Positions 11,601 through 23,035 of a stretch of DNA of 64,000 nt are shown here, piece after piece (within the stretch, counting starts at the first letter, position 1; each line of letters begins with the position of its first letter). This stretch comes from Salvelinus alpinus (Eukaryota; Chordata; Actinopteri; Salmoniformes; Salmonidae). The stretch covers positions 12,699,043 through 12,763,042 of the forward strand of contig NC_092122.1 of NCBI RefSeq assembly GCF_045679555.1. The letters are read 5' to 3'. Below the pieces are notes generated by a model. The model was given only the letters and a program-made list of their open reading frames with translations. It was not told the origin of the DNA and ran no database searches. The position numbers and the translations under genes are program-made.

Positions 11601-13450
11601 ACTGTGTAACATATTCAACAACAATTGTTTAAATCTCTGCTCTCAGACATACATAGCATGTACGGTCAGGGCAGAACAACAGGTGGTTTAGTGATACGAA
11701 GCATCTTAACACTGCACCTCATTGTGTCTGCTAGATGACAGAGATGAAACGAATGTTCATAAATGACTCTTGGCAGATTGTTAGCATTCATGGCAGAAAT
11801 GCTCGACAAGTTCTTCAGCGGTAATTAATGTCTGCTGGCATTTGAATCTTAATTTTCCACTAATGATATGCATGGTATTAATTAAGTGTTTAGCATAACA
11901 ACCATTGGACAATGTCTTGGGGGAAGAGCAGGGGGGCTGCTTTTTCTCTCTGTGAGCCATGTGCTCATTAATGAATCCTTTCAGCTAACTGCAATAACCT
12001 TAACAAACTTTCCTCCACAAACATAGTGTTTTTGTCATTAATATTGGCTAATTCATTAATATTCCCTTTCCATGAATCCGGAGGCAGATTTGATGTGCAT
12101 CACTCCTCCACCTTGAGGCAACACTCAAGCACATAATTGCAAAACAACACAGTTTGGCCTCGAATTACTGATGTATTGATTAAAATACATTTGAATTAAA
12201 GCAAGGTTTTTCAAGCATCAATGAAGATGGAATTTTGTTCATCATTATGTGTATGTGTGCAGTGTCAAAAGGAAGACGATGATTCAATCCATGTACGTTC
12301 AAGGCAAGGGGAAATGACTCAATGCCTTTTCATATTTAACAAATGTTCAAATATAGACATCAACAGCAGGAGCAAGAATTAGGTAGAGTTACAGTGGGGG
12401 AAGTGGAGTGTAATCCATATTTACTATGTAGACTAATATGCCACAAGGATCAACATTCTGAGAAACTGAGAGAAACTGAGAAAAAGATAATCGGCGTTTT
12501 CTCCCCTCCCCTCTGCTGTGCACAACATGACTGTCCCAGAGCTCCACTGAGGAGGCATTGCACCCCAGTAACCACCACAGCCCACGGCTCTGCTTTGTCT
12601 CACTGCTCTGAGAGGGAGGGAGAGATCTCCCCTGTTACTGGGAGGCAATTAGTTTGAAGTTTGTGCAGCAGAGCCTTTGCATACACTTGACTCTGAAACA
12701 GTGAAGAAAACTTTCTCCCTGATCCCGCTGTGTAGTGTCTGTGAGTAAGATGCAAGACAAGAAAGTCACTATGACCATGGCTTTGATAGCCTGAGGTCAG
12801 AGCTTACTCTAGTGGCTATGATGTGAAATATCTTGAAATATGAAGGCCAAACCTACCATCAAACGTGATATAACATAACAGTATGGTGGTGTTAAACTCT
12901 CTTTGACGTTGAGCTCTTTGTCAGTCTCTGCTCCAAGGACACAGAGGAGAATCACTCCATTCTTCTAGCTATCGCTCCATTTGCAAGACAGCGGTCAGCC
13001 TACTCTGCGCCACAGTGGCCAGGGGCGTTACACATCATTGAAGGGAGGAGCAGGACTCAGATTGCCTTGAGGTGGTGGACAGATCTCTCTCGTGAGCCAA
13101 TTTAGAGTGACCTTGAGTTGTCCCCTGCGTTTGGAAGTCCTGATAAGTGTCCCCTCAATCTGGGGGCTTTGTCACACCCCTGTGCGTGTGGTCCTGCAGC
13201 AATGAGAAGGAAGTGAACCCGAACAACTCTGACCAACAGGGATTTACCTTGACTTCACTGAGCCGCAGAGCTAGGGAAACAGTTAAGAACAGATTTGATG
13301 CCTTTCACTGAAAATGTTCAGCACTTTGTTGAGGGAAAATAGATTGTTACTGCCTAGCACACAGTTACAGTAGGAATGTGTTTTATTTTGATGAAAGGTC
13401 AAACATTTGATCAATTTAGGATCAGAAGTGTACTTAGCTACTACTAAGGT
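8600..13450. other. AT-rich intergenic DNA without recognisable genes
   Basis: No convincing ORF, RNA gene or repeat family. Short ORFs here lack family resemblance. The part at about 11,000-12,250 is rich in TAATTAAT/ATTA-type motifs and has the look of conserved non-coding DNA, which is only an impression without alignment. A GC-richer patch at 12,490-13,260 was also inspected without finding exons. Confidence 0.6.
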
Positions 13451-14117
13451 GATTAGAGAGACTACAAGAAGTGGTGGATGAAAAACCCTCAGATTATCTT
13501 CGAGCAATCCATAGAATGGAACTCTCCTGTCTACGTCAACATTATTGATTTTGAAAAGGTGTTTCACAGTATAGACCGAGAGATGCCGAGGAAGCGTATG
13601 GCACACTATGGGTTCCCATCCAAATTCAGGATATCATTAAGCACACCTATCAAGGAACGCAGTGTCAAGTCCATCATGAGGGAAGTCCATCAGAAAAGTT
13701 CAAAGTTCTTACCGGGGTTCGGCAGAGCTGCCTGCTCTGTCCCTTCCTCTTCCATCTTTGCGTCGACTGGATCTTGAAACAAACAACCAACAATAACCGA
13801 AACCCCTATTCAGAGGAGCCTGACCGAGCAGCTAGAGGATCTCTGCTGATGATTTGGCACTATTAGCACACACTCACCAGCAGATACAACACGACTCTCA
13901 TACTGTAGAAACAATAGCAGCTATGCTTGGACTTAAAATCAACCCCCTGAAAATGAAAGTCGTGAGGATCAACAATAAAGACAATGCAACAATAACCATG
14001 GAAACAACCACCTAGAGGAGGTAGTCAGATTAACCTACCTAGGTAGTGTGATAACTGTGGATGGAGGAAGATGTGAAATAAATCATTGGTAAAGCAAGAA
14101 TAGCATTCAACACTACA
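13450..14117 (+). mobile_element. LINE R, 5' piece: reverse-transcriptase fragment split by later insertions
   Basis: The plus strand encodes RT remnants in shifting frames: VYVNIIDFEKVFHSIDRE (the IDFEKAFDSIDRE block), CVDWILKQTTNNNRNP, MLGLKINPLKMKVVRINN, and finally IGKARIAFNT at the right edge. The sequence then jumps to a minus-strand LINE. The missing continuation resumes at 21190. Stops and frameshifts show it is old; clade not assigned. Confidence 0.78.
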
Positions 14118-15218
14118 TTTATTTTTAAATGTAACCTTTATTTAACTAGGCAAGTCGGTTAAGAACAAATTATTATTTACAATGACGGCCTACCAAAAGG
14201 AAAAAGGCCTCCTGCGGGGATGGGATTAAAACATTTATTTTTTAAATAAAATATAAATATAGGACAAAACACACATCACGACAAGATAGACAACACAACA
14301 CTACATAAAGAGAGACATAAGACAACAACATAGCAAGGCAGCAACACATGACAACACAGCATGGTAGAAACACAACATGACAACAACATGGTAGCAACAC
14401 AACATGGTAGCAGCACAAAACATGGTACAAACATTACTGGGCACAGACAACACCACAAAGGGCAAGAAAGTAGAGACGACAATACATCACGGAAAGCAGC
14501 CACAAGTGTCAGTAAGAGTGTCCATGATTGAGTCTTTGAATGAAGAGATTGAGATAAAACTGTCCAGTTTGAGTGTTTGTTGCAGCTCTTTCCAGTCGCT
14601 AGTTGCAGCGAACTGAAAAGACGAGTGACCCAGGGATGTGTGTGCTTTGGGGACCTTTAACAGAGTATGACTGGCAGAACGGGTGTTATGTGGAGGATGA
14701 GAGCTGCAGTAGAAATCTCAGATAGGGGGGAGTGAGGCCTAAGAGGGTTTTATAAATAAGCATCAACCAGTGGGTCTTGCGACGGGTATACAGAGATGAC
14801 CAGTTTACAGAGGAGTATAGAGTGCAGTGATGTGTCCTATAAGGAGCATTGGTGTCAAATCTGATGGCAGAATGGTAAAGAACATCTAGCCACTCAAGAA
14901 CACCCTTACCTGCCGATTTATAAATTATGTCTCCGCAATCTAGCATGGGTGGATGGTCATCTGAATCGGGGTTAGTTTGGCAGCTGGGGTGAAAGAGGAG
15001 CAATTACAATAGAGGAAACCAAGTCTAGATTTAGCTTTAGCCTGCAGCTTTGATATGTGCTGAGAGAAGGACAGTGTACTGTCTAGCCATACTCCCAAGT
15101 ACTTGTTTGAGGTGACTACCTCAAGCTCTAAACCCTCAGAGGTAGTAATCACACCTGTGGGGGAGAGGGGCATTCTTCTTACCAAACCACATGACCTTTG
15201 TTTTGGAGATGTTCAGAA
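14118..15218 (-). mobile_element. LINE A, 3' part (L2-like), with short tandem repeats in its 3' region
   Basis: Minus-strand C-terminal RT region: NKYLGVWLDSTLSFSQHISK at 14940-15185 and YHSAIRFDTNAPYRTHHC at 14686-15003, ending in a tail at 14118-14230. Degenerate ACAACATGGTAGCA-type repeats at 14,270-14,440 lie in the 3' untranslated part. The ORF is interrupted at 15218 by an unrelated insertion. Confidence 0.78.
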
Positions 15219-17005
15219 CAACTTCTTAGCGCTAATGCCCAACGTAAACGGACATTTTCTCTGGCCCAGATCGTAGAATATGCATATAATTTACAGATTA
15301 GAATAGAAAACACTCCAAAGTTTCCAAAACTGTCAAAATATTGTCTGTGAGTATAACAATACTTATTCTGCAGGCGAAAACGTGAGAAAATGTAACCCGG
15401 AAGTGATATCTATTTTTTTAAATATGTGTTTCCTGGCCCGTCTATCCTCCATTTAAAGTCGTATCAACCAGATCCCTTTTCCAATGGCTTCCTCAGGCTG
15501 TGACCAGGCTTTAGACATAGTTTCAGGCTTTTATTTTGAAAAATGAGCGAGATGTTTCATAAGTAGTCAGGTGTCCTCTGAATGTTTCCTGCGCGCGAGA
15601 GAGGGGCTCCCCATTTTCCTTTTCTCTCTTAAAGAATAGGTTATGGTCCGGTTGAAATATTATCGATTATGTTTGTTAAAAACAACCTGAGGATTGATTA
15701 TAAAAAACATTTGACATGTTTCTACGACCATTACGGATACTTTTTGGAATTTGTCGAATGGAACACGGCTTTGGTTTTCTCAACATAATGCGCAACCCAA
15801 ATGGCGTTTTTTTGTGATAAAAGTAATATTTATTGAACAAAAAGAACATTTGTTGTGTAACTGGGAGTCTCGTGAGTGGAAACATCTGAAGATTATCAAA
15901 GGTAAGCGATTAATTTTATTGCTTTTCTGACTTTCGTGACCAAGCTAACCAAGCTAATATAAGGCTAGCTGTTGTAGCATTGAAAGCTACACTCACAAAA
16001 GCTTGGATTTCTTTCGCTGTAAAGTATATTTTCAAAATCTGACACGATAGGTGGATTAACAACAAGCTAAGCTGTGTTTTGGTATATTTCACTTGTGATT
16101 GCATGATTATAAATATTTTTTGTAATATTTTTTAATCTGATACGTTTGGAAATTTTCATCTTCCTTTCAGGACCGGAACGAGGCTGTAGTTTTCTCAACA
16201 TAACGCGCAACCCAAATGGCGTTTTTTGTTATAAAAGTAATATTTATCGAACAAAAAGAACATTTATTGTGTAACTGGGAGTCTCGTGAGTGCAAACATC
16301 TGAAGATTATCTAAGGTAAGCGATTAATTTTATTGCTTTTCTGACTTTCGTGACCATGCTAATTTGGGGCTAGCTGTTGTAGCATTGAAAGCTACACTCA
16401 CAAAAGCTTGGATTTCTTTCGCTGTAAAATATATTTTCAAAATCTGACACGATAGGTGGATTAACAACAAGCTAAGCTGTGTTTTGGTATATTTCACGTG
16501 TGATTGCATGATTATAAATATTTTTAGTAATATTTTTTAATCTGATACGTTTGGAAATTTTCATCTTCCTTTCAGGACCGGAACGAGGCTGTAGTTTTCT
16601 CAACATAACGCGCAACCCAAATGGTGTTTTTTGTTATAAAAGTAATATTTATCGAACAAAAAGAACATTTATTGTGTAACTGGGAGTCTCGTGAGTGCAA
16701 ACATCTGAAGATTATCTAAGGTAAGCGATTAATTTTATTGCTTTTCTGACTTTCGTGACCATGCTAATTTGGGGCTAGCTGTTGTAGCATTGAAAGCTAC
16801 ACTCACAAAAGCTTGGATTTCTTTCGCTGTAAAATATATTTTCAAAATCTGACACGATAGGTGGATTAACAACAAGCTAAGCTGTGTTTTGGTATATTTC
16901 ACTTGTGATTGCATGATTCTAAATATTTTTTGTAATATTTTTGCATTTGACGCCCTGCAATTCTTGCGGTTGTTTAGGAAAGTGATCCCGTAAAAGGGAT
17001 CCGTA
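15219..17005. mobile_element. Unclassified 1.8-kb element inserted in LINE A
   Basis: It interrupts the LINE A frame: upstream minus-strand coding ends AFSTLNFSVL and resumes as VLNISKTKVMWFG. The plus-strand left portion begins near GCGCTAATGCCCAACGTAAA and the right end lies near GATCCCGTAAAAGGGATCCG. It contains a tandem array but no long ORF. Similar sequence is, to my memory, dispersed in salmonid genomes, but I cannot name the family. Confidence 0.6.
15763..16940. repeat. Tandem array, about 405-bp unit, ~2.9 copies, with exon-like cassette
   Basis: The anchor TTTTCTCAACATAA recurs near 15775, 16190 and 16595, giving periods of about 415 and 405. Copies 2 and 3 are nearly identical. 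Within each unit a segment of about 140 bp ends AAGGTAAGCG, a good 5' splice-site match. In copies 2 and 3 it is preceded by TTCCTTTCAG, a good 3' splice-site match. Confidence 0.85.
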
Positions 17006-17597
17006 GCACAGAGAAGTTAAGGGTAGAGAAAGCTTGTTGGACACTAAGAAAGCTTTGTTGTAGAACATTTAACACAAATTCCGGGGAAGGGCCAGCTGAG
17101 TATAAGACTGTATCATCTGCATATAAATGGATGAGAGAGATTCCTACTGCCTGAGCTATGATGTTGATGTAAGTGGAGAAGAGCGTGGGGCCTAGGATTG
17201 AGCCTTGGGGTACTCCCTTGGTGACAGGCAGTGGCTGAGACAGCAGATGTTCTGACTTTATACACTGCACTCTTCGAGAGAGGTAGTTAGCAAACCATGC
17301 CAAAGACCCCTCAGAGACACCAATACTCCTTAGCTGGCCTACAAGATTGGAATGGTCTACCGTATCAAAAGCTTTGGCCAAGTCAATAAAAATAGCTGCA
17401 CAACATTGCTTAGAGTCAAGAGCAATGGTGACATCATTGAGAACCTTTAAGGTTGCAGTGAGACATCCATAACCTGAGCGGAAACCAGATTGCATACCAG
17501 AGAGGATACTATAGACATCAAGAAAGACAGTCAGTTGATTATTGACACTTTTTCCCAACACTTTTGATAAACAGGGCAAAATAGAAATAGGCCTATT
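17006..17597 (-). mobile_element. LINE A, reverse-transcriptase core (L2-like)
   Basis: The minus-strand frame (within 16974-17579) encodes RT motifs in order: SGMQSGFRSGYGCLTAT, AIFIDLAKAFDTVDHSNLVG, TKGVPQGSILGPTLFSTYIN and SLIHLYADDTVLYS, including the catalytic YADD. The block is intact in itself but cut off upstream by LINE B at 17597 and downstream by the 15219-17005 insertion. Confidence 0.88.
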
Positions 17598-18845
17598 TTT
17601 TTTATTTTTTTATTTCACCTTTATTTAACCAGGTAGGATAGTTGAGAACAAGTTCTCATTTACAACTGCGACCTGGCCAAGATAAAGCATAGCAGTGTGA
17701 ACAGACAACAACACAGAGTTACACAGTAGGGGAAAAAAAGAAAAAAAAGAGTCTATATACATTGTGTGCAAAAGGCATGAGGAGGTAGGCAATAAATAGG
17801 CCATAGGAGCGAATAATTACAATTAGCAGATTAACACTGGAGTGATAAATCATCAGATGATCATGTGCAAGTAGAGATACTGGTGTGCAAAAGAGCAGAA
17901 AAGTAAATAAATAAAAACAGTAAGGGGATGAGGTAGTTAAATTGGGTGGGCTGTTTAAAGATGGACTATGTACAGCTGCAGCGATCGGTTAGCTGCTCAG
18001 ATAGCAGATGTTTAAAGTTGGTGAGGGAAATAAAAGTCTCCAACTTCAGCGATTTTTGCAATTCGTTCCAGTCACAGGCAGCAGAGAACTGTAAGGAAAG
18101 GGGGCCAAATGAGGTGTTGGCTTTTGGGATGATCAGTGAGATATACCTGCTGGAGTGCGTGCTACGGGTGGGTGTTGTTATCGTGACCAGTGAACTGAGA
18201 TAAGGCGGAGCTTTACCTAGCATGGACTTATAGATGACCTGGAGCCAGTGGGTCTGACGACGAATATGTAGCGAGGGCCAGCCGACTAGAGCATACAGGT
18301 CGCAGTGGTGGGTGGTATAAGGTGTTTTAGTAACAAAACGGATGGCACTATGATAAACTGCATCTAGTTTGCTGAGTAGAGTATTGGAAGCTATTTTGTA
18401 GATGACATCGCCGAAGTCGAGGATCAGTAGGATAGTCAGTTTTACTAGGGTAAGTTTGGCGGCGTGAGTGAAGGAGGCTTTGTTGCGAAATAGAAAGCCG
18501 ATTCTTGATTTGATTTTGGATTGGAGATGTTTAATATGAGTCTGGAAGGAGAGTTTACAGTCTAGCCAGACACCTAGGTATTTATAGATGTCCACATATT
18601 CTAGGTCGGAACCGTCCAGGGTGGTGATGCTAGTCGGGCGGGCGGGTGCAGGCAGCGAATGGTTGAAAAGCATGCATTTGGTTTTACTAGCGTTTAAGAG
18701 CAGTTGGAGGCCACGGAAGGAGTGTTGTATGGCATTGAAGCTCGTTTGGAGGTTAGATAGCACAGTGTCCAAGGAAGGGCCAGAAGTATACAGAATGGTG
18801 TCGTCTGCGTAGAGGTAGATCAGGGAATCGCCCGCAGCAAGAGCA
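17598..18845 (-). mobile_element. LINE B, 5'-truncated L2-like copy inserted in LINE A
   Basis: It starts within RT at VDVALAAGDSLIYLYADDTI and continues as an open 268-aa minus-strand frame (17966-18772) with KYLGVWLDCKLSFQTHIK and YHSAIRFVTKTPYTTHHC. It ends in the tail TACCTGGTTAAATAAAGGTG plus A-rich sequence at 17598. It lies between two parts of LINE A (upstream GGDQADPNC, downstream YRPISILPCLSK), so it inserted into A. A 5' truncation is normal for target-primed insertion. Confidence 0.83.
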
Positions 18846-19520
18846 ACATCAACACAGTTGGGATCAGCTTGATCTCCCCCTTTAAATAAAGGACGAACCG
18901 TGGCTGCCTTCTAAGAAATGGGAACCTCCCCAGAAAGGAGAGACAGGTTAAAAAGGTCAGAGATAGGCTTGGCGATGATAGGGGCAGCAACCTTAAAGAA
19001 GAAAGGGTCTAAACCATCTGACCCAGATGTTTATTTTGGGCCAAGTTTCAGGAGCTCCTTTAGCACCTCGGACTCAGTGACTGCCTGCAGGGAGAAACTT
19101 TGTAGCGGGGCAGGGGAAAAAGAGGGAGAAGCATCGGGGATAGTTGCATTAGAAGGGGTGGGAGATGAGGAAATGTTGAACGAGCAAGGAGGCTTGGCTG
19201 AGTCAAATAGGAATCCTGACTTAATGAAGTGGTGATTAAAGAGCTCAGCCATGTGCTTCTTGTCAGTAACAAACACATCATCAACTTTAAGGGACACGGG
19301 CAGCTGTGAGGAGGAGGGTTTATTCTCCAGGTCTTTAACCGTTTTCCAGAACTTCTTGGGGATAGACCCACAGAGAGAGAACTGCTTGTTAAAGTAACTA
19401 ACTTTGGCCTTCCAGATAGCCTGAGAGCACTTATTTCTCATTTGCCTAAACGAGAGCCAGTCAGCCTGAGTATGCGTGTGCCGAGACTTTCGCCAAATGC
19501 AATTCTTGAGGTGGAGTAAC
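18846..19520 (-). mobile_element. LINE A, linker between endonuclease and RT
   Basis: The minus strand encodes KAKVSYFNKQFSLCGSIPKK, FWKTVKDLENKPSSSQLP, VTESEVLKELLKLGPK, then FFFKVAAPIIAKPISDLFN and FKGGDQADPNC, the pre-RT block of L2-like ORF2. It continues in sense into 17597 once LINE B is removed. Confidence 0.8.
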
Positions 19521-19879
19521 TGTCACGCCCTGGCAATAGAGAGGCTTTTATTCTCTATTTTGGTTAGGCCAGGGTGTGACTAGGGTGGGAATTATAGTTT
19601 CTTTATTTCTATGTTTTCTATTTCTTTGTGTTTGGCCGGGTGTGGTTCTCAATCAGAGGCAGCTGTCTATTGTTGTCTCTGATTGAGAACCATACTTAGG
19701 TAGCCCTTTTTTCTACCTGTCTTGGTGGGAAGTTGACTTTGTTTAGGGCACATAGCCTTTAGCTTCAAGGTTTGTTTTTGTAGTGTTTATTGTTTTGTTC
19801 GGCGTCATTTTTATTAATAAAAGTAAAATGTACTCTCACCACGCTGCACCTTGGTCCTCTTCTTTTAACGGCCGTGACA
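19521..19879 (+). mobile_element. Solo LTR with 5-bp target-site duplication
   Basis: A 359-bp unit starting TGTCACGCCC and ending GGCCGTGACA, the TG...CA form of LTRs. Perfect flanking GTAAC copies lie at 19516-19520 and 19880-19884. AATAAA at 19816-19821 sets the plus orientation. No internal retroelement genes adjoin it, so it arose by LTR-LTR recombination. It sits inside LINE A. Confidence 0.9.
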
Positions 19880-20300
19880 GTAACTCTGCAAGGACACGTT
19901 CGAACCAGGGGCTGAACCTGTTTTTAATTATCATTTTATTAATGGGAGCGTTAATTAATGGGAGCGTGTTTGTTAACAATACCACTGAAAATATCAAAAA
20001 AGAAGGTCCAAGCGTCTTCAACAGAGTGGATCAAGCTGATTCTATACCATTTTACAGAGGCCAGTTCATGAAGGAAGGCTTGCTCATTAAAGTTTTTTAC
20101 GAAGCGTCTATGACAAATCAGGACAGGTTGTTTCACTGAGCAGCCATTACGAACACAGGCTTTAAAACTGTGATCACTAAGGTCATTACAGAAAACACCA
20201 GACTGATACCTATCAGGATTATTTGTGAGGATAACATCAAGAAGAGTAGCCTTTCTGGGTGTTTGGAGTCATACCTTGTGGGATTGGTAATAATCTGAGT
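19880..20300 (-). mobile_element. LINE A, endonuclease C-terminal part
   Basis: The minus strand encodes FNEQAFLHELASVKWYRISL and DAWTFFFDIFSGIVNKHAPI at 19951-20136, the ORF2 part after the endonuclease. Degraded endonuclease (a DLILTN/SDHSF-like block) lies at 20140-20290. Confidence 0.7.
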
Positions 20301-20575
20301 GTCACGTGTGCTCCCTCTCTGGCCTCTAGGTCACCAGGCTGCTCGTTAGGGCGCACACCTGTCATCAGCGTTAGGCACATAATGACATTCACCTGGACTC
20401 CATCACCTCCTTGATTACCTGCCCTTTATATGTCACTCCCTTTGGTTTCTTCCCCAGTCGTCATTATTTCTGTTCCATGTCGTTGTGCTGTTTGTGTTAC
20501 GTGTTTGTTTCATTTATTTATTAAATGTATTCACTCCCTGAACTTGCTTCCTGACTCTCAGCGTACAAGGTTAGA
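20301..20575 (+). mobile_element. Second LTR-like segment inserted in LINE A
   Basis: Begins TGTCACGTGTGCTCCCTCTC and ends near CTGACTCTCAGCGTACA, a layout of salmonid solo LTRs including GTCGTTGTGCTGTTTGTGTT. I could not find a convincing target duplication, so the right edge is approximate. Confidence 0.6.
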
Positions 20576-21112
20576 ATGGGATGGGAGACCAAAAGTCTGT
20601 GTAACCAATAGAGAGTCAGAGTCCCGAGTGTGGGAACAAACATAGTCTGCCACACAGTTGGGTAAAGAAAGTTCGAAGTCAACAAAGCATGCAGGAGTTA
20701 TGAGGCAAATAGCAAAATGCACAAGGAAAAAAACGAAATATATAACGACTTCAGAGTCAGAGTCACTCACACCAACAGTGCCTGTGTGCTTTTTCTTCTT
20801 GGCTTTTGAAAGTTAAAAAAATAGCTTCACACTAAGCATTACTCACTCAGTTCCTGGTTGGATGGGGTTTTGTTTGTTTGTGTGCCAGAGCATTTGCTGT
20901 ATAGCTTGGGAATAATAACCATTGGGTGTAGGAAGCATTCCAGGTAATTCCGTCCAAAATCAGGTTGTAGGTTTGGAGTTTTGATTTGGAGTGAAGATTA
21001 TGTTGTTTATGGTAGCATCCTGTATATATATCCCTGCCAAAAAAATCAAAGTTCTAAATATATCTTTAAAAAAAAGAACATGCTGAAAAACATGGGAGCT
21101 CATCTGCTCATG
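20576..21112 (-). other. Possible 5' region of LINE A
   Basis: This lies between the second LTR segment and the CT microsatellite, still inside the interruption of LINE R. No recognisable domain; assignment to the 5' end of LINE A is by position only. Confidence 0.35.
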
Positions 21113-21179
<67 letters not shown>

Positions 21180-21189
21180 GCTCTCTCTT
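21113..21189. repeat. (CT)n microsatellite
   Basis: A nearly pure CT dinucleotide run broken once near 21178, at the right edge of the nested insertion. Confidence 0.95.
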
Positions 21190-21670
21190 GAATCTAAATA
21201 AGATCTGGAACACCAAAAACATCTCACTTTATACAAAATGGAAAATCTTCAACTAAAATGTGAAATCCATTCTTCTGTACGGATCTGAAACACCACTAAC
21301 GTACTGAATAGATTACAATAACCACTGTCTCAGACACCTTCTGGGAGTCCACTGGCCAGATACCAACAGCAACATCAAGCTGTGGGAAACTACTAAACAA
21401 TAACCATTTGAAGAACAACTCAAGAGGAGGGTGAAGTTGGACAGGTCACACACTCTAAAGAAACAATAATTAAATCACAAAACAGGCCCTAACATGGAAC
21501 CCACAAGGCAAACGCATAAGAGGAAGACCTTGAACAACCCGGAGACAAAGCACGGAGCAGGAGATGAAGGCTGAGGGTCTGACATGGCAACGCCTGGAGC
21601 GGAGGGCAAAAGACCGAAAGGGATGGAGGCGATTCATCGATGGCCTATGTTCCGCAAGGAATACAAAGTT
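21190..21670 (+). mobile_element. LINE R, 3' piece: continuation of the split reverse transcriptase
   Basis: The plus strand resumes KIWNTKNISLYTKWKIFN, NVKSILLYGSET, HCLRHLLGVHWPDTNSNIK and KLWETTKQ, then the charged C-terminal block GLTWQRLERRAKDRKGWRRF with frameshifts. This is the region expected directly after IGKARIAFNT at 14117, so the two pieces were once contiguous. Confidence 0.78.
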
Positions 21671-22309
21671 CTAAGTAAGGACATCATAAAAAACACAAAA
21701 ACAATCACAACTCTCTCGCTCATCCAAACAACCATCCAATGTTTTGATCCAAAGTCAAAGCAGAAAGACTTCTCACCCACATCAACTCCTCATCAACCTC
21801 TTTAGGGTGCCCCGGTCAAACGAGTCTCTAATTGCACTTTGCATGTTCGTTAACCTGCGCTGGCCCACAATCCACAGGGGGTTCATTATCCGGGAGGATG
21901 GACCTCCACGGTTCGTCTCTGACCCAGTCTTTGACCTGGCCCACGTCAACGTTGCATCTCACTCTCATTAGTAACAGCTAGGCGAGCGAGTCAGCCGAGC
22001 CACGAGTCCAGTGCTACAATGCAACCCACTGTAATTGATCAGCCTTTGTATTAAATGTTGTGGTCGCCCCGAGGCAGTGAGCAATTAAAAAGCAAAAAGC
22101 TGTGAAACCATACAGACTTAGCGTGACATAATGAATGCATGCTAATTATTTATTTTGAGAGTAGGAAAGAAACTCTGTGCACTCTCAGACAGTGGTGTTG
22201 AGGAGAAAGAGTGAAAACAAAGTACAGATGTAGGATCACACTTTTTGTTATTGAGAATCTTCCTGTGCTGCAGAAAATACAGATGAGCTTTGTGATATAC
22301 ACTTTAAAA

Positions 22310-23035
22310 AATGAGTTACAGTTCATATACTGAAATCAGTCAATTTAAATAAATTCATTAGGCCCTAATCTATGGATTTAACATGACTGGGCAGGGGCCC
22401 ACCAACTGGGGAGCCAGACCTACACACTGGGGAGCCAGGTCCAGCCAATCAGAATTTGTTTTTCTCCACTAAAGGGCTTTATTACAGACTGAAATACTTC
22501 TCAGTTTCATCAGCTGTCCAGGTGGTTGGTCTCAAATGATTCCGCAGGTAAACAGGCCGGATGTGGAGGTCCTGGGCTGGTGTAGTTACACGTGGTCTGC
22601 GGTTGTGAGGCCGGTTGGACGTACTTCCAAATTCTCTAAAATTATGCTGGAAGTGGTTTATGGTAGAGAAATTAACATTAAATTATCTGGCAACACCTCT
22701 GGTGGACATTCCTGCAGTCAGCATGCCAAATGCACACTTCCTCAAAACGTGAGACATCTGTGGCATTGTATTGTGTGAAAAAATTGCACATTTTAGAGTG
22801 GCCTTTTATTGTCCCCGGCACAAGGTGCACCTGTGTAATGATCATGCTGTTTAATCATCTTCTTGATATGCCACACCTGTCAGGTGGATGGATTATCTTG
22901 GCAGAGGAGAAATACTCACTAACAGGGATGTAAACAAATTTGTGCACATTTCTGGGATCTTTTATTTCAGGTCATGAAACATGGGGCTAACACTTTACAT
23001 GTTGAGTTTACATGTTAGATTTTTATTCAGTATAC
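22310..23035 (-). mobile_element. Internally deleted non-autonomous Tc1 derivative
   Basis: It shares with the Tc1 relic at 3749-5090 the segments GAAATCAGTCAATTTAAAT, GTTGGACGTACTTCCAAATT-like sequence and TGATCATGCTGTTTAATCA. It lacks most of the transposase interior and ends in a TTTTTATTCAGTATA terminus on the right. Of one family with the relic in ATP23 intron 2. Confidence 0.7.

Noticed and set aside
12343-12657. 104-codon plus-strand frame
   Set aside because: No family resemblance and no supporting splice sites or neighbouring exons.
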